Source of the DNA: Chloroflexota bacterium | Lineage (GTDB): Bacteria > Chloroflexota > Dehalococcoidia > Tepidiformales > Tepidiformaceae | NCBI GenBank assembly: GCA_016191435.1 | Contig: JACPOQ010000083.1 | Location: 62,001-126,000, forward strand | Reading direction: 5' to 3' | Length of the DNA stretch: 64,000 nucleotides | In this document: positions 34,657 through 42,445 of the stretch, one piece after another | Layout of the letters: each line of letters starts with the position of its first letter | Position numbering within the stretch: the first letter of the stretch is position 1 | Position numbers and translations under genes: made by a program | The notes under the pieces: generated by a model | What the model was told of the DNA's origin: nothing | Databases searched by the model: none | Seen by the model: the letters and a program-made list of their open reading frames with translations, nothing else

Positions 34657-34917
34657 CGCGACCACATACGCGTACGATGATGCAGGACGCATGACCACGG
34701 CCACGCTTCCCTCGGGCACGGGCGTCGTTTCGACGTACACCTATGACAACGCCGACCGCCTCACCGCGATCAGCCACGACAAGGGCGGGACCACGCTCGC
34801 CTCGGCCACCTACACGCTGGACAACGCCGGGAACCGCACGCAGAAGGTCGACCTCGCGGGGACGGAGACGTACAGCTACGACAACGCCTACCGCCTCACC
34901 TCGGTGACCTACCCCCA
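34657..34917 (+). pseudogene. Rhs fragment 2 (YD repeats only)
   Basis: An uninterrupted frame of four or five YD repeats (YAYDDAGRMTTATLP, YTYDNADRLTAISHDKGGTT, YTLDNAGNRTQKVD, YSYDNAYRLTSVTYP) with no start signal and no core or tip domain. It ends abruptly at 34917, where the ISKra4-like remnant begins. The same sequence recurs in fragments 3 and 4. Confidence 0.85.
34668..34734 (+). repeat. 67-bp Rhs direct repeat, right copy
   Basis: Second copy of 33841-33907. Confidence 0.85.
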
Positions 34918-35387
34918 GGCGCTCGACGGTGAGCTGGCAACAGCTCCAGTTCGTCATCGAGGGGAAGAACGCCCGCTCCACACGTGTCGCAGACGGCATA
35001 CGTGCGCCGGAGCCGGACCTTCGCCCCCCGGAAGGTGATCACTTCCCGCGGCTGCTGCCCGCGCGCTTCCAGCTCGCCGCCGCACTGCCCGCAGCGCGGC
35101 CGCTCCGCCTCCGGTTGGTGGGTCAAGTCGCTGCTCAGGCCTCTCTTGCGCCAACGTTTCGATCATCCCCTGCCGCACAGGGCCAAGCCGCGCCTCCACC
35201 TCATTTTCGATCTCCCAGAACGTCGCTCGCGGGTGCGCCTCGCGCCACTGCCCCGCTTCCGCAACAGCGCGCTCCAACAACGCGCGTATCCACTCCGGCT
35301 GCTTCGACCTCACCGCCTGGTCCTCTCTCCGCCACGGCACCTATCGTGCTACCGCTTACTCACCTGTGCAAAACTTTGAACCGCACC
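34918..35387 (-). mobile_element. ISKra4-like element remnant, transposase 5' half plus terminal inverted repeat
   Basis: Read leftwards from 35340, the product begins with a helical N-terminus (WIRALLERAVAEAGQWREAH), shifts frame near 35120, and continues with a zinc-ribbon pair (CGQCGGEL, YAVCDTCGAGVLPLDDEL) typical of ISKra4-family transposases. The rest of the transposase is missing at the junction with Rhs fragment 2. The outer end at 35368-35387 (CCGCACCC on the plus strand) is the inverse of the end at 48750-48769, so these are the element's terminal inverted repeats. Confidence 0.75.
35368..35387 (-). repeat. IS terminal inverted repeat (N-terminal end)
   Basis: The minus strand reads GGGTGCGGTTCAAAGTTTTG, matching GGGTGCGGTTTCAAAGTTTT at 48750-48769 apart from one extra T. 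Confidence 0.75.
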
Positions 35388-35420
35388 CGGGGTCCGGTTC
35401 CGCGTCAGCCGTGGCGCGCT

Positions 35421-35426
35421 TACGCT
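35421..35426 (+). promoter_or_regulatory. -10 box TACGCT 6 nt before the folD GTG
   Basis: TACGCT with spacer TGTGGC before GTG 35433. Confidence 0.45.
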
Positions 35427-35432
35427 TGTGGC

Positions 35433-36317
35433 GTGGCAGCCCAGATCATCGATGGCACCGCGATCGCGGCCGATATCCGCGCCGAAGTGGCTGCCCGCGC
35501 CGCCGCGCTCGCGGCCCGCGGCGTCACCCCGGGCCTGGCCGCCGTCCTCGTCGGCGATGACCCCGGCTCCGTCAGCTACGTGACCTCGAAGGCGAAGACC
35601 TCCGGTGAGGTCGGTATCTTCTCCGAGACCTTCCACCTGCCCGCCGAGACTCCGCAGTCCGAGCTGCTCGCGCTCATCGCGCGCCTCAATGCCGACGCCC
35701 GTTTCCACGCCATCCTCCCGCAACTCCCGCTGCCGCCGCAGATCGACGAGCGCACGATTATCGACGCGGTGGACCCGGCGAAGGACGTCGACGGCCTCCA
35801 CCCGGTGAACCTCGGCCGCCTCCTGCGCGGCCAGACCGATGGCGCCATCCCCTGCACCCCCAACGGCGTCCTCCAGCTCCTCGCCCGCACCGGGAACGTC
35901 CCCGCCGGCAAACACGTCGTCGTCGTCGGCCGGTCGACCCTTGTCGGCCGCCCGCTCGCGGTGCTCCTGAGCAACAAAACCAGGGGCGCGAACGCGACCG
36001 TCACCATCTGCCACACGGGCACGCCCGATATCGGCGCCTTCACCCGCACCGCCGACATCGTCGTCATGGCCGCCGGCCGCCCGAACACCCTGCGCGCGGA
36101 CATGGTCCGCCACGGCGTGGTCGTCATCGATGTCGGCACCAACCGCATCGAGGACGCGTCCCGTAAGCGCGGCTGGCGTCTCGTCGGCGACGCCGACTTC
36201 CCGGCGATCAGAGAGGTCGCGTCCTGGATTACGCCCGTGCCGGGCGGCGTCGGCCCCATGACCATTGCGATGCTTCTGGTGAACACCGTCCGCGCCGCCG
36301 AAGCCGCGCTCACCTGA
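35433..36317 (+). CDS. folD: Bifunctional methylene-THF dehydrogenase/cyclohydrolase FolD
   Basis: 294 aa from the leaderless GTG 35433. FolD landmarks: SVSYVTSKAKTSGEVGI (catalytic Lys in the YxxxK-like site, ~residues 47-63), LPLPPQIDERTIIDAVDPAK, DVDGLHPVNLGRL, PCTPNGV, VVVVGRSTLVGRPLAVLL (dinucleotide-binding, ~168-185), and a PVPGGVGPMT end. It interconverts 5,10-methylene-THF and 10-formyl-THF for one-carbon metabolism. It lies directly beside the IS remnant and four nt ahead of the Mrp gene, which is likely co-transcribed. Confidence 0.96.
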   Translation: MAAQIIDGTAIAADIRAEVAARAAALAARGVTPGLAAVLVGDDPGSVSYVTSKAKTSGEVGIFSETFHLPAETPQSELLALIARLNADARFHAILPQLPLPPQIDERTIIDAVDPAKDVDGLHPVNLGRLLRGQTDGAIPCTPNGVLQLLARTGNVPAGKHVVVVGRSTLVGRPLAVLLSNKTRGANATVTICHTGTPDIGAFTRTADIVVMAAGRPNTLRADMVRHGVVVIDVGTNRIEDASRKRGWRLVGDADFPAIREVASWITPVPGGVGPMTIAMLLVNTVRAAEAALT

Positions 36318-36321
36318 CCCG

Positions 36322-37086
36322 ATGGCCGAACGTCCGCCGTCCGTCGCGCGCGTCGTCGCCATCGCCAGCGGCAAGGGCGGTGTCGGCAAGACCACCGTCA
36401 CGGCGCATCTCGCGACCGCGCTCCGCGCCATCGGCTTGCGCGTCGGCATCTTCGATGCGGATCTCTACGGCCCCAACATTCCCGACATCTTCGGCCTAAC
36501 AAGCGAGGCCCGCGGCACGACATGGCTGCCGGTGGCGCGCAAGTCCGCGACTCCCTACCTGAAGCCCGATATGCGCGCCGGTTTCCCCATCGTCTCCCTC
36601 GGACTGATGGTGCCGCCGGCCCGCGCCGTGGCCCCGGACCCGGCGTTCATCGGGCGACTGGCATACCAGACCTTCCGCGACGTGCAATGGGGCGAGCTCG
36701 ATTACCTGCTCCTTGATTTCCCGCCCGGCACCGGCGAGCCGCAGGACACCCTCCGGTCACGTCTGACCATCGACGGCGTGATCGCCGTCACCACCGCGAG
36801 CCCCCTCGCCATCGCCGATGCCGAGCGCCTGGTCGATTGGGCGATGCGCGACGGCGGACGCGTGCTCGGCGTCATCGAAAACATGGCCTACCTCGCCTGC
36901 CCCAGGTGTGGGGACAACATCCGCCTCTTCGAGACCGCCATCGGCGATTCGGCCGTCCTCGCCCAACACGAAGTGCTCGCTACGATCCCGTGGCTGGGCC
37001 ACGCCGCCCCGCCCTCCCCGGCCGCGCCGAACAACCCCCTCGCGCCCGTCGCCACCTGGCTCACCGAGCACATGCCACTGGGATGA
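36322..37086 (+). CDS. mrp: Mrp/NBP35-family P-loop ATPase (Fe-S cluster carrier)
   Basis: 254 aa. The deviant Walker A is SGKGGVGKTT (~residues 14-23), followed by GIFDADLYGPNIP (switch, ~43-55), YLLLDFPPGTGEPQ (~128-141), and a C-terminal CPRCG zinc/Fe-S Cys pair. It lacks the N-terminal MIP18/FeS-assembly domain of longer Mrp proteins. Mrp proteins carry and transfer iron-sulfur clusters. It starts 4 nt after folD stops. Confidence 0.9.
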   Translation: MAERPPSVARVVAIASGKGGVGKTTVTAHLATALRAIGLRVGIFDADLYGPNIPDIFGLTSEARGTTWLPVARKSATPYLKPDMRAGFPIVSLGLMVPPARAVAPDPAFIGRLAYQTFRDVQWGELDYLLLDFPPGTGEPQDTLRSRLTIDGVIAVTTASPLAIADAERLVDWAMRDGGRVLGVIENMAYLACPRCGDNIRLFETAIGDSAVLAQHEVLATIPWLGHAAPPSPAAPNNPLAPVATWLTEHMPLG

Positions 37087-37164
37087 GCCCGGCGTGCCCG
37101 GAGCAACTCACATGCGCCGCGGCACAAATGGCGGAGTCGTCGTCCCCCCTTGGGCGCCGCGCGG

Positions 37165-38310
37165 CTACCCGGGCCGTTCGTTCGACATAATGATCGTCCC
37201 CGCCGCCCCGAACATGCCCCCTACCCCGTGGCACACCGAGACCTTCGCACCCGGCACCTGCGCCGGCGCGACGCCACGCATCTGCCGGACGCTCTCCTGC
37301 AGCGCGTACATCCCGTACATCCCCGAGTGCATGTAACTCAGGCCGCCGCCGTTCGTGTTCGTCGGGAGCTTGCCGCCGATGGCCGTGTTGCGCTCCCAGA
37401 TGAACCGCGGCGCTTCGCCCCGCCCCACGAACCCGAGGTCTTCGAGGCCATAAATCGGCAGGTGCGCGAAGGCGTCGTAGATCATCAGATGGTCGACATC
37501 GCCGTGGCTGATGCCCGCCTCAGCAAACGCCTTCTTCCCCGAGGTCACGAACGCGCGAGAGCTCGTGAAGTCCGCCATCTGGCTGATCATCGGCGTCTCG
37601 ACGCTCTCGCCTGTCCCGGTGATGTACACCGGCTTCGTGGGGAAGTCCCTCGCGCGGTCCGCCGACGTCAGGATCAATGCCCCCCCGCCGTCCGTCACCA
37701 GGCAGCATTCGAGCAGGTGGAACGGATACGCGATCATCCGTGAATTGAGCACGTCCTCGATCGTGATCGGGTCGCGGTAGCTTGCGCGAGGGTTCAACCC
37801 GGCCCACTCCCGCTGCACGACCGCCACCATCGCGAGCTGCTCCTCCGTCATCCCGTACTGCTTCATGTAGCGCAGCACCGGCACGGTGAACATGCTTGGC
37901 GCCCCGGACGGCCCGTAGGGCGCCTCGAACTGGCCCGCGAGCGTCGATGCTCCGCCGCCAAAGCCGCCCCTGCCGATCTGCGACCGCCCGCTTTCACCAT
38001 GGGTGATGAGCACGGTCGAGCAGAGGCCCTCGTTGATCGCAGCCGCCGCGTGCCGGACGTGCAGCATGAACGAACAGCCGCCAACCTGCGTCCCATCGAC
38101 CCACGTCGGCGTGATTCCGAGGTACCACGCCGTCGAGTTTGGCGATTCCCCGGCGCACGCGACGCCATCGATGTCGCCCGGCTTGAGCCCGCAGTCCGCC
38201 ATTGCGTTCAACGCCGCGTCGGCGTGCAACCCCAGCTGCGACAGCCCGGGGATGAGCCCCATCTCCGTCGTCTCGGCCGCGCCGACGATAGCGACGCTCC
38301 CGGGCTTCAT
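37165..38310 (-). CDS. Thiolase-family protein (SCP-x thiolase-like)
   Basis: 381 aa. The start MKPGSVAIVGAAETTEMG, an active-site Cys in VGGCSFMLH (~residue 82), the central ECCLVTDGGGALILTSADRA (~199-218), and HLMIYDAFAHLPIYGLEDLG and GGLSYMHSGMYG regions match the lipid-transfer/acetyl-CoA acetyltransferase group. Its start codon overlaps the OB-fold gene stop (ATGA), and such thiolases act in complexes with Zn-ribbon OB-fold partners in sterol or acyl side-chain cleavage and degradation. Confidence 0.88.
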   Translation of the reverse strand: MKPGSVAIVGAAETTEMGLIPGLSQLGLHADAALNAMADCGLKPGDIDGVACAGESPNSTAWYLGITPTWVDGTQVGGCSFMLHVRHAAAAINEGLCSTVLITHGESGRSQIGRGGFGGGASTLAGQFEAPYGPSGAPSMFTVPVLRYMKQYGMTEEQLAMVAVVQREWAGLNPRASYRDPITIEDVLNSRMIAYPFHLLECCLVTDGGGALILTSADRARDFPTKPVYITGTGESVETPMISQMADFTSSRAFVTSGKKAFAEAGISHGDVDHLMIYDAFAHLPIYGLEDLGFVGRGEAPRFIWERNTAIGGKLPTNTNGGGLSYMHSGMYGMYALQESVRQMRGVAPAQVPGAKVSVCHGVGGMFGAAGTIIMSNERPG

Positions 38311-38798
38311 CGCGCCCCCCCGGCCGGCCGGAACTTCGGCAGCGTAATCTCGTCCGTCACCTTTTCCGGCGCCAACTCGACGGGCATGTCGAGGACGAGC
38401 TTCTCGGGCGTCTGCGCCACGCCGACCATGTTCGTCATCATCCGTGGGCCTTCGTCCAGCTGGATGACGGCGATCGCGTACGGCGCTTCATCCTGGAAGC
38501 CCGGCGCCGGCCGGTGGTTGATGATGTAGCTGTGGAGCGTCCCGCGGCCGCTCGCGCGGAAGCTGCTCACATTGCGCGATGCGCAGCCCGGACAGAACGG
38601 CCGCGGCGGGAAGTAGACCTTCTCGCAGCCGGGTTCGTTGCAGCGCTGGAGCCGGAGCTCCCCGGCCTTCATGCCGTTCCAGAAGTCCTGCGTTTCGGGA
38701 GTTGGTCGAGGTAGCAATTTGCGCGGTGCATCCGCCAATGGAGGCCTGCCTTTGATGATGTGCGGTCCGGAGGTCCGGTACCGCCGTGGCGTCTCCAT
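38307..38798 (-). CDS. Zn-ribbon domain-containing OB-fold protein (DUF35)
   Basis: 163 aa. Residues ~30-75 hold the zinc ribbon (LQRCNEPGCEKVYFPPRPFC then PGC), after which the OB-fold follows (GRGTLHSYIINHRPAPGFQD, YAIAVIQLDEGPRMMTNMVG). These bind acyl-CoA and partner with SCP-x thiolases, here encoded downstream with a 4-nt overlap. The ATG at 38798 has TACACG 6 nt upstream; an internal TTG at 38738 is an alternative start. Confidence 0.9.
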   Translation of the reverse strand: METPRRYRTSGPHIIKGRPPLADAPRKLLPRPTPETQDFWNGMKAGELRLQRCNEPGCEKVYFPPRPFCPGCASRNVSSFRASGRGTLHSYIINHRPAPGFQDEAPYAIAVIQLDEGPRMMTNMVGVAQTPEKLVLDMPVELAPEKVTDEITLPKFRPAGGAR

Positions 38799-38804
38799 GT
38801 CTAC

Positions 38805-38810
38805 CGTGTA
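38805..38810 (-). promoter_or_regulatory. -10 box TACACG 6 nt before the OB-fold gene ATG
   Basis: TACACG with spacer GTAGAC before ATG 38798; it departs from TANNNT at the last base. Confidence 0.4.
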
Positions 38811-38834
38811 CGTGAGGGTTGGGCAAGCGCGCCC

Positions 38835-39584
38835 TCAGGCGACGCTGTTGAGCAGCCGCACCGAAACACCACGCTCGACCGCCAACGACCTGTCCCGGTC
38901 GTCGATTTCATAACCGCCGACCCACGCTTGAGCGGAATATCCTGCCCGTTGCAGCAACGCGGCCCGAGCTGCCGCGCGTTCGATGTCGTTCCGATCGATT
39001 TTCCGTGACACCTCAATGGCAAGGATGACATCCGGATAACCGTCGATGCTCCTATCGCCGCCCCGTACCATCAAGTCGAGCGCGCGAAGTTGCCGAACTT
39101 CGGGAAGCGTTAATTGCCCCGAAGCTTGGGCGCTCTCGATCAGCGGCAGGTCTTCCAGCGTCACGACGTTCGGATGCCGTACCCACTCCCCCAGGAGCGA
39201 CACAACCTTGCGGGCGAATTTGAATTCGTAGATGTCGCCTGAGTCTTCGTCTTGCCGAACGGCAACTCGCTCGAGCCGCTCCGCCATCCGGTCGAGCCGC
39301 TCGGAGATCTGCTCCAACCGCCGGTCCGTCCGCAGTCCCGCTTCGGCCATCCGGTCCAACCGCTCGTCCGTCCGCGCACCAGCCTCCGCCATGCGGTCGA
39401 GCCGTTCGGAGATTTGCTCCAACCGCTGGTCCGTCCGCGCGCCAGCCTCCGCCATCGCCGTCATCGCCGCGGGCAGACGATCGAATTCGTCGCCGACGAT
39501 CAGCGGACGCAGCTGCGCCCGCCACTCCGGGTGAGTCGCGAGCAACCGGATCATGTCCTGCACGTCGTCGACCGTGAACGCCAT
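38835..39584 (-). CDS. Coiled-coil DUF3782-like protein with PD-(D/E)XK-like end
   Basis: 249 aa. Residues ~45-105 are near-exact repeats (AEAGARTDQRLEQISERLDR, AEAGARTDERLDRM, AEAGLRTDRRLEQISERLDR), predicted to form a coiled coil. The C-terminal ~110 residues contain LRALDLMVRGGDRSIDGYPD and LAIEVSRKIDRNDIERAAAR, a D…ExS/K arrangement like restriction-endonuclease-fold DUF3782 proteins. The role is unknown. The start is supported by TAAACT 6 nt upstream. Confidence 0.75.
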   Translation of the reverse strand: MAFTVDDVQDMIRLLATHPEWRAQLRPLIVGDEFDRLPAAMTAMAEAGARTDQRLEQISERLDRMAEAGARTDERLDRMAEAGLRTDRRLEQISERLDRMAERLERVAVRQDEDSGDIYEFKFARKVVSLLGEWVRHPNVVTLEDLPLIESAQASGQLTLPEVRQLRALDLMVRGGDRSIDGYPDVILAIEVSRKIDRNDIERAAARAALLQRAGYSAQAWVGGYEIDDRDRSLAVERGVSVRLLNSVA

Positions 39585-39590
39585 GACGCT

Positions 39591-39596
39591 AGTTTA
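39591..39596 (-). promoter_or_regulatory. -10 box TAAACT 6 nt before the coiled-coil gene ATG
   Basis: TAAACT with spacer AGCGTC before ATG 39584. Confidence 0.5.
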
Positions 39597-39613
39597 CTTC
39601 TTCCGCGAGCGAA

Positions 39614-41566
39614 TCAGCGCGCTTCCGCCGTCCCGTACAGCGCCGCCCGCAGGTCCACCGCGAGGTTCGTCCCATCGAGCAACAGGTGGCGCGGATTGAA
39701 GCCCTCCGCCCGCACCGACAGCCGGAGCTCCGAGGCGCGCAGGTCCGCCGGGATCACGAACCCCGCGATGCCCTGGGTATCCGTCGCGGCGGAGGCCACG
39801 CGCCCGTCCCTGTGGTCGCTCACCAGCAGCGCCGCGCGCGCCACGGGTGGCTTCGTGCCGGTCATATCCACGTCGTTATCGAGCACTACCACGTTTGCCG
39901 TTCGCCCGTCGTGCGCCACCTCGATCGCGACATCCAGGTCGCGCAGGTATACCAGCGGTTCCGTCGTCACGGCGGCCATCCCCGCCCGCTCGGGGATGCG
40001 CGCCGCGTTCGCCTTCAGCGACACATCCTGCGTCGCCATGCCGTGGTCGGTCGTGATCACGAACAGCGTCGACGCGAACAGGCCCTCCGATTCCAGCAGC
40101 CGCAAGATGTGGCCGATGCGCACGTCGGTCTCATCGAGCGCCGCGCGGGCGCCCTCGTGGTGCGGGCCGTAGTCGTGGGCCGCGGCATCGGGCTGGCTGA
40201 ACTCGTGGTAGACGAACATCGGCGCGGGGTGGCTGTGATCGATGAACAACTGCCGCGCCTGCGCCAGGCCACGGTTGTCGATCTCGCCCATCATCCGGTG
40301 GCCGTGCTCCTCCAGTTCGTCCTTCCACCGGGGGTTGATCTCCTCCTGCGTCTCCTGTGTGAGCGCGATCAACTGTGCCCGGTCGCCGATCAGCCGCCGC
40401 TCGAGCGTCGCATGGTCGGCTCCGCGCGTGCAGGGCTCGATGATCGAAGCCGTGAACGCCCCTTTGTCCCCGTCCCAATCGCCGAACACCCGGTGGAATG
40501 CCTCGAACAACGTCTCCACCTCCGGCGAAAGGCACACGCCCGTCTCGAACTGCCGCCCTTGCGGCGAGATCACCTCGCGCCGCTCACGCAGGTAGTAGCT
40601 CGGGTTGACGATGTCGTGGTGGCCGCTCCAACAGCCGGTGCCGATGGCGTTGTGGCTCGGCCACGTGATGCTCGGGAAGTTCGTGATGCTCCCGTACCGC
40701 AGCATCACCCCCGCCGCGACGAGCCGCCGCAGGTTCGGGATCGAGCCGCTCTCGCTCTCGAGGCGGTGCAGCAGCTCGGTGTGTGATTGGCCGTCCAGCA
40801 GCAGCAGGTACACCCGTTCCGGCGCGCCAGTCGCCGCATCTAGCACATCTTCCAGCACGGCCCCGTCCTGCCGCCGCAGGTAGACATCCGGCGCTGCGCC
40901 CCGCTCGCTGCTTGTCCGTCCGGTGCTGTCACGCCCATCGATGAGCGGAAAGTTTATCAGCCGGGCTATCGTCGGCGCGATGTCGATCTGCCGCGACTCG
41001 CACTCCACCATGGCGCCGCTCTTGACGCCCGGCCCGCTGAAAACCAGCGGCGACCGCGACTGGATCACGTCGAGGTTGCCGTGCTGGCCCGGCTGCAGCC
41101 CGAAGGCATAGCTCTCGGAGTTCACCACCAGGTCGGGCGCGTTCGGGCTGTCGAACAGTTGCGAAATCCGTTCGTACGCGTGCGGGTACGTGAGCCGGCC
41201 GTGCGCCACGTAGGCCTGCTGTACATCGCCGGGGTCGCCTGCGGCCGCCAGTTCCTGTGCCAACGTGGCCAACGCCCGGTGGTCCTGCTGCCCCAGCGGG
41301 TTTTCGCCAATCGTCTCCACGACGACATATTCGTAGCCGCCACCGGCGGCGACTTGCCGCTCCCAGCGCACCATCCCCCGCCGCGCCCACGCCTCGTACA
41401 CCGCCGAGCCATCCCCCGCGACGCGGCAGGTCGCAACGAAATCGGTCCACGCCTGCCCGTCGCTGCCCGTCAGCAGTTCCAGGATGGCGCGGTTCCCCGA
41501 CTCCTCCTGGTTTGGGTCGAGCCCCTGCCCCGCAAGCCGTTCCGGTCCAGTAGCGCCCATGGTCAC
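39614..41566 (-). CDS. Alkaline-phosphatase-superfamily phosphodiesterase, apparently circularly permuted
   Basis: 650 aa. All expected metal and nucleophile motifs of a type I phosphodiesterase are present, but in permuted order. The segment GQHGNLDVIQSRSPLVFSGP then RQIDIAPTIARL (~residues 161-203), normally C-terminal, comes first. The N-terminal motifs follow: LLLLDGQSHTELL (Asp258), FPSITWPSHNAIGTG (Thr301 nucleophile), FSQPDAAAHDYGP (Asp460, His464) and TTDHGM (Asp507, His508), and then an Ig-like C-terminus. It has no signal peptide. It probably cleaves a phosphodiester or nucleotide; the substrate is unknown. Confidence 0.8.
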   Translation of the reverse strand: MTMGATGPERLAGQGLDPNQEESGNRAILELLTGSDGQAWTDFVATCRVAGDGSAVYEAWARRGMVRWERQVAAGGGYEYVVVETIGENPLGQQDHRALATLAQELAAAGDPGDVQQAYVAHGRLTYPHAYERISQLFDSPNAPDLVVNSESYAFGLQPGQHGNLDVIQSRSPLVFSGPGVKSGAMVECESRQIDIAPTIARLINFPLIDGRDSTGRTSSERGAAPDVYLRRQDGAVLEDVLDAATGAPERVYLLLLDGQSHTELLHRLESESGSIPNLRRLVAAGVMLRYGSITNFPSITWPSHNAIGTGCWSGHHDIVNPSYYLRERREVISPQGRQFETGVCLSPEVETLFEAFHRVFGDWDGDKGAFTASIIEPCTRGADHATLERRLIGDRAQLIALTQETQEEINPRWKDELEEHGHRMMGEIDNRGLAQARQLFIDHSHPAPMFVYHEFSQPDAAAHDYGPHHEGARAALDETDVRIGHILRLLESEGLFASTLFVITTDHGMATQDVSLKANAARIPERAGMAAVTTEPLVYLRDLDVAIEVAHDGRTANVVVLDNDVDMTGTKPPVARAALLVSDHRDGRVASAATDTQGIAGFVIPADLRASELRLSVRAEGFNPRHLLLDGTNLAVDLRAALYGTAEAR

Positions 41567-41616
41567 CCCCGGCAGGATCGTTGCACTCGTTCGCTAACGC
41601 GCGATGCTTTGTTGGC

Positions 41617-42177
41617 CTAGACCGGCCAGCCGACGAACGGCGTTTCCGTATCCACTTCCATCGCGCCGAGGAACTTCGCCGTGGCGAAGTAAAACGCAAC
41701 CAGGATCGTGATGCCGACGAGCGCTGCCGGCTCGAAGTGCGCCGCAAGACCATCGAACACGTCTCGCCCGGGATGGTCCGTCGAAGACAGCGCATCGGCG
41801 TAGGCGAACAGCGCCTTCTCCGAGTCGCTAAAGCCGCCTTCAGTCTTCCAGTGCGCGAGGGCCTTGATCTCCGCGTCCGTCACCCCGGCCGCGCGCCCGA
41901 TGCGCACGTGCTGGTGCCACTCGTACGTGCTGTGCTGCAGCAGCGCGCAGCGCAAGATCACCAGCTCGCGCGTCCGCACATCGAGACCGCAGTTTGCCCA
42001 CAACGGATTCGCGAGCCGGAGGTAGCCTCGCAGCAGTGCGGGGTTGTTCCCCATCGCGAGAAAGATGTTCGCCGGGCCGGAATCATCGCCGGCCGTCCGG
42101 TCGCGCGCGACGCCGTCCCAGACGTATTTCAGCTCGTCGGGGAACGTCTCGCGCGTGGCGTTGGGGAGTCGGGACAT
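41617..42177 (-). CDS. CMD-family (AhpD-like) protein
   Basis: 186 aa from ATG 42177, with an AGGAGAG site. The helical CMD core appears as RTRELVILRCALLQHSTYEW HQHVRIGRAAGVTD (~residues 69-102), with the family's Cys and His positions, and a C-terminal ALVGITILVAFYFATAKFLG helix. It is related to the 17635 protein. It lies in the same direction as the phosphatase gene, 50 nt upstream of it. Confidence 0.85.
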   Translation of the reverse strand: MSRLPNATRETFPDELKYVWDGVARDRTAGDDSGPANIFLAMGNNPALLRGYLRLANPLWANCGLDVRTRELVILRCALLQHSTYEWHQHVRIGRAAGVTDAEIKALAHWKTEGGFSDSEKALFAYADALSSTDHPGRDVFDGLAAHFEPAALVGITILVAFYFATAKFLGAMEVDTETPFVGWPV

Positions 42178-42238
42178 GGGCAGCTCTCCTCGCAGGTATG
42201 CCGCGCAGTCTACGCAGCCGCCGGCGCCCGAGCACATG

Positions 42239-42445
42239 TCACTCGCGGGCGGCCGCCACCACCCGCAGTTGCCGCCGCCGCATCGCGGCCAGCACGATCG
42301 TCCCCGCCGCGCTCGCACTCAACAGCACCACTGGCGCGAGCCCGTCATACTGACCCGTCGCCACGCGCAGCGCCACTTCCAACGCACCCCAGCACGCCGC
42401 CGGCCAGGCCGCGATCGCGAACACGCGGTACGCCTGGCCCCTCAT
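42239..42445 (-). CDS. Small two-helix membrane protein
   Basis: 68 aa with two hydrophobic segments (AYRVFAIAAWPAACWGALEV and LAPVVLLSASAAGTIVLAAM) and a basic C-terminus. It starts at ATG 42445, overlapping the regulator's stop by 4 nt, so it is translated from the same mRNA. No known family. Confidence 0.65.
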   Translation of the reverse strand: MRGQAYRVFAIAAWPAACWGALEVALRVATGQYDGLAPVVLLSASAAGTIVLAAMRRRQLRVVAAARE

